From positions 1 through 35,800 of the forward strand of contig BDTM01000133.1 of assembly GCA_002898015.1 (NCBI GenBank): a stretch of DNA of 35,800 nt, in the 5' to 3' direction. The stretch is from a bacterium BMS3Bbin03. Lineage in GTDB: Bacteria; Zhuqueibacterota; JdFR-76; BMS3Abin05. The position numbers were made by a program, and so were the translations under genes. The notes beneath the pieces were generated by a model. That model was not told the origin of the DNA, did not search any database, and saw nothing but the letters and a program-made list of their open reading frames with translations. Position 1 is the stretch's first letter. Each line of letters starts with the position of its first letter. This document shows positions 32,870-35,800 of this stretch, one piece after another.

Positions 32870-34008
32870 TGGAGATGAAAATACGGATAATTCGCGCGGT
32901 TCGATTGAAAAGTTTCGTGTGGTGCGGTTCGTTTTTGCTCCTTTTGTTCGCCGGATTGGCACGGGCCGAATCCGGGAAAGTCTCTGTCCAGTCGGCGGTG
33001 GACCGCGCCCAAATTACAATCGGCGACGTGATTACCTACACGGTGACCGTTTCCCGTGACCGGGACGTCCGGGTAAAGTTGCCCGGCCTGGCGGAGAATC
33101 TGGGCCAGTTTGAAATTCGGGATTACAAGGTTTTCGACCCGGTAAAAAAAGACGGGAAAATTATTAACCGGGTGCAGTATAAAATCTCGACATTTGACAT
33201 CGGCGATTTTAAGATTCCGCCCATTGCGATCACCTACACGATTCCGCCCGACACGGTACAGCACGTGCTCAAATCCGAAGCCATTAAAATTCACGTCGAG
33301 AGTGTGGCGCCCAGCGCAGAGGGGGACATCAAAGGCATCAAGCCTCCGGTGGAGCTTCCGTTCGACTGGCGGCCTTACGTGAAAAACGGCCTCTTTGGAC
33401 TGCTGGGACTGCTGATTTTAGGAGCGATGATTTATGTCTGGATACGGAAACGCGCCGGAAAACCGCTGATTCCGCAAAAAGCGGAACCGCCGCGCCCGCC
33501 CCACGAGGCGGCACTAAAAGCACTGGAACGGCTGCAGAATTCCGGTCTTCTTGAAAAAGGGCACGTTAAAAAATATTACAGTGAAGTGTCTGAAATTATC
33601 CGGCGTTACATCGAAGGCCGTTACGGCATCGATGCCATGGATTTAACCACGACCGAACTGTTGGGAGAATTGGGGCAAATTCCGCTTTCAGAGGAACAGA
33701 TGCGTGCCGTGACGGATTTCAGCGATTTGTGCGATCTGGTAAAATTTGCGAAATATATCCCCATGGAGGATGAGCATCAGAATATTTTAAAGATCGCGTT
33801 TCAATTTGTCCGGGAAACAATGGTTCCGGACGAAACTTCAGAGGCGGAGAATGGGCGCGGGACCGGTGCTTCAACGGAGATGGAAGCCGCCGTTCCGGCG
33901 GAAGTGAGTGAGGCGGAAGAAGGTGTGGTTGATTTTAAACGAAACCTTTCGGGGAAAAACGGCGCCGAATCGACCGGAGATTTTCGGAAAAAAGAGTTTG
34001 GAGACTAG
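32869..34008 (+). CDS. BatD-like membrane protein (second), with DUF4381-type C-terminus
   Basis: A 379-residue protein beginning at GTG 32869, whose first base overlaps the previous stop, or at ATG 32875. The signal peptide ends LARAES near 33. The beta-rich periplasmic domain (about 36-145) has VQSAVDRAQITIGDVITYTVTV, a typical BatD opening. DIKGIKPPVELPFDW at 153-167 comes before the membrane helix (174-192), and a cytoplasmic helical domain follows (EIIRRYIEGRYGIDAMDLTTTELL), ending in an acidic low-complexity tail. It differs enough from the first BatD-like protein in sequence to be a separate gene, not a recent duplicate. Gene ends 9 bases before batA. Confidence 0.8.
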   Translation: MEMKIRIIRAVRLKSFVWCGSFLLLLFAGLARAESGKVSVQSAVDRAQITIGDVITYTVTVSRDRDVRVKLPGLAENLGQFEIRDYKVFDPVKKDGKIINRVQYKISTFDIGDFKIPPIAITYTIPPDTVQHVLKSEAIKIHVESVAPSAEGDIKGIKPPVELPFDWRPYVKNGLFGLLGLLILGAMIYVWIRKRAGKPLIPQKAEPPRPPHEAALKALERLQNSGLLEKGHVKKYYSEVSEIIRRYIEGRYGIDAMDLTTTELLGELGQIPLSEEQMRAVTDFSDLCDLVKFAKYIPMEDEHQNILKIAFQFVRETMVPDETSEAENGRGTGASTEMEAAVPAEVSEAEEGVVDFKRNLSGKNGAESTGDFRKKEFGD

Positions 34009-34017
34009 AAAAAAATA

Positions 34018-35010
34018 ATGTTTCGATTTGCGAGCCCTGAATTTTTAGCGGCACTTGCGATTATTCCCGTACTAATTTACTTTCATCTGAGGAAGGGGAA
34101 ACAGCGGGCCGCCACATTAAAATATTCAAATCTTGAGTTGGTGAAATCGGCGGGGAAATCCCGCTGGAACCGGTACCGCAGCGCACTTTTCGGATTGCGA
34201 TTGCTGGTCATCCTTTTGGTGATTCTGGCGCTCGCACGCCCGCAGTCGGGCAGCACGCACGAAGAGATCACCACGGAGGGGATCGATATCATCCTGGCGA
34301 TGGATATTTCCAGCTCGATGCTGGCAGAAGATTTTAAGCCTAAAAACCGCATCGAAGCCGCAAAAGAAGTGGCGGAAGAATTTGTAAAAGGCCGCAAAAA
34401 CGACCGAATCGGATTGGTTGTGTTTGCCAAAGACAGCTATACGCAGTGTCCGCTCACACTGGATTACGGAATTTTACTGAAATTTATCAAGGATGTGAAG
34501 ATTGGCATCATTCCGGATGGAACCGCCATCGGGATGGCGCTGGCAAATGCCGTAAACCGCCTTCGTGACAGCAAAGCGAAGAGCAAGGTCATCATCCTGC
34601 TGACGGACGGCCGGAATAACGCCGGGGAGCTGGATCCGGTCACAGCCGCACAGATAGCGAGAGCGATGGGCATCCGGATTTATACGATCGGCGCGGGTAA
34701 AAAAGGATCGGCGCTGTACCCGGTTCAGGATCCGTTTTTCGGGAAGCGCTACGTGCGAATGCCGGTCGATATTGACGAAAACCTGCTCAAGCAGATTGCC
34801 TCGATCACAGGCGGAAAATATTTTCGTGCCACCAATACAAATTCTTTGCGTGAGATTTACAAAGAGATCGGCAAAATGGAAAAAACGAAGATCCATGTCA
34901 AAGAGTACACAAAATACAAAGAATTGTTTGTGGGTTTCTTATTGACGGCACTCATTATTTTGATAATTGAAATTTTGCTGAGGAATACAAAATTCAGGAA
35001 AATTCCTTGA
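34018..35010 (+). CDS. batA: BatA-like VWA-domain membrane protein
   Basis: A 330-residue protein with the BatA layout: an N-terminal helix (FASPEFLAALAIIPVLIYFHLR), a second helix ending LALARPQ at 71-76, then a VWA domain with MIDAS residues D96-x-S98-x-S100 (AMDISSS), Thr and Asp farther on (PDGTAIGMAL, LLTDG), and a C-terminal helix (about 306-323). The MIDAS is intact, so it likely binds a divalent ion and a protein partner. Bat proteins were named for aerotolerance in Bacteroides; in Leptospira deletion did not impair oxidative stress defence, so an envelope assembly role is also considered. Followed by batB after 51 bases. Confidence 0.92.
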   Translation: MFRFASPEFLAALAIIPVLIYFHLRKGKQRAATLKYSNLELVKSAGKSRWNRYRSALFGLRLLVILLVILALARPQSGSTHEEITTEGIDIILAMDISSSMLAEDFKPKNRIEAAKEVAEEFVKGRKNDRIGLVVFAKDSYTQCPLTLDYGILLKFIKDVKIGIIPDGTAIGMALANAVNRLRDSKAKSKVIILLTDGRNNAGELDPVTAAQIARAMGIRIYTIGAGKKGSALYPVQDPFFGKRYVRMPVDIDENLLKQIASITGGKYFRATNTNSLREIYKEIGKMEKTKIHVKEYTKYKELFVGFLLTALIILIIEILLRNTKFRKIP

Positions 35011-35061
35011 AAACAGTCGCGAATTTCACGCCCGGCACGAATAAGTAAGGGTTAAACCGTT

Positions 35062-35800
35062 ATGCTTCGTTTTGCAAATGCCTACATGCTGTACCTTTTG
35101 CTCTTAATCCCGGCCTGGATCGGCTTTTTCATCTGGGTGGGAAAGTACAAACAAAAGGCTCTGGAACGCTTCGGGAATCGGGTCACGCTCAAAAAACTGA
35201 TGATTTCGTACAGTGGAAAAAATTACCGCTGGAAGAACAGTTTATTGATTTTAAGTTTCGCCTTTTTTGTGATGGCGCTGGCGCGGCCGCAGATCGGCAC
35301 AAAGCTGGAACAGGTGAAGCGCAGAGGCGTGGACATTTTTGTGGCAATGGACGTTTCGCTCTCGATGAAAGCGGAAGACATCAAACCCAATCGCCTTGAG
35401 AAAGCCAAGCACGAAGTGGCCAATTTGATCGACCATCTGCAGGGAGACCGCATCGGTCTCATCGCTTTTGCCGGAAATGCGTTTGTTCAGTGCCCGCTCA
35501 CATTGGACTACTCCGCTGCCAAAATGTTTCTGGACATCATGAACACGAACTTGATTCCCACGCCCGGCACGGCAATCGGGAAGGCAATCGCCGTGGCTAT
35601 GAAATCTTTTGTACAAAAGGAACGAAAGCACAAAGTTTTGATTTTAATTACGGATGGGGAGGACAATGTGGGTGATCCCGTAAAAATGGCCGAAGCGGCG
35701 GACAAAGACGGGATTGTGATTTACACGGTCGGGATTGGTTCTCCGCAGGGTGTTCCCATTCCTCTGACCGATGCCAACGGCAGAAGTCTGGGCTACAAAA
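35062..35800 (+). CDS. batB: BatB-like VWA-domain membrane protein, cut by the right edge
   Basis: The frame from ATG 35062 runs to the edge without a stop (246 residues visible). It has two N-terminal hydrophobic segments (about 8-26 and 58-74) with LARPQIG at 73-79, then a VWA domain with MIDAS D97-x-S99-x-S101 (AMDVSLS), PTPGTAIGKAI and LITDGEDN. The sequence parallels BatA but is clearly distinct. In Bat operons batB follows batA directly. A TPR protein (BatC) is commonly next and may lie beyond the window. Confidence 0.92.
   Translation, partial: MLRFANAYMLYLLLLIPAWIGFFIWVGKYKQKALERFGNRVTLKKLMISYSGKNYRWKNSLLILSFAFFVMALARPQIGTKLEQVKRRGVDIFVAMDVSLSMKAEDIKPNRLEKAKHEVANLIDHLQGDRIGLIAFAGNAFVQCPLTLDYSAAKMFLDIMNTNLIPTPGTAIGKAIAVAMKSFVQKERKHKVLILITDGEDNVGDPVKMAEAADKDGIVIYTVGIGSPQGVPIPLTDANGRSLGYK

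Overview
The window looks like a chromosomal segment from a Gram-negative bacterium of the FCB (Fibrobacterota-Chlorobiota-Bacteroidota) side of the tree, possibly a Calditrichota/KSB1-type lineage. The placement is inference. It rests on a TonB-dependent receptor with an N-terminal carboxypeptidase-regulatory-like domain, a Bat (aerotolerance-type) MoxR/VWA operon, a Wza-type outer-membrane exporter, and several palindrome-rich intergenic repeats. No tRNA, rRNA, CRISPR array, transposase or integrase was found.

Positions 1-5209 (all minus strand) hold a secreted deacetylase-like protein that runs off the left edge, an NhaC-type antiporter, a lipoprotein of the D-glucuronyl C5-epimerase family whose C-terminus is cut off by a single-base frameshift, and serS. 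A small cysteine-rich plus-strand gene follows at 5391-5588, and a long imperfect palindrome (5587-5663) starts at its stop codon.

Positions 5746-19059 are one minus-strand exopolysaccharide/capsule operon, read from rmlB down to a DegT-type aminotransferase. It supplies sugar-nucleotide enzymes (rmlB, a UDP-HexNAc 6-dehydrogenase, a Gfo/Idh oxidoreductase, an aminotransferase), an initiating phosphoglycosyltransferase, three glycosyltransferases, a Wzy/WaaL-type polymerase or ligase, a Wzz-type chain-length protein and a Wza-type exporter. A Wzx flippase and the acyltransferase expected for a diacetamido-uronic acid pathway are not in the window. The glycosyltransferase/polymerase core is visibly more AT-rich than the flanking sugar-nucleotide genes. 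Upstream lie acetate kinase, a 3-hydroxyacyl-CoA dehydrogenase and a small unknown gene.

From 21966 to 28349 the plus strand carries what reads as a thiamine salvage/activation locus: thiN (thiamine pyrophosphokinase, starting at an internal TTG), an overlapping sodium:solute symporter, a TPP riboswitch with its own terminator, thiL, and a TonB-dependent receptor. The intergenic stretches hold several inverted repeats (24.1-24.35 kb) and three copies of a roughly 160-bp palindromic repeat (28.38-28.93 kb).

From 29025 to the right edge is a Bat-type operon: a BatD-like membrane protein, a MoxR ATPase, a DUF58 protein, a lipoprotein joining TPR-like helices to a SurA-like chaperone that lacks the parvulin domain, a second BatD-like protein, BatA, and BatB cut by the window edge. 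The most unusual items are that chaperone-like lipoprotein, the frameshifted C5-epimerase with a neighbouring deacetylase-like protein next to a uronic-acid-type polysaccharide locus, and the thiamine locus with a non-standard transporter pair.
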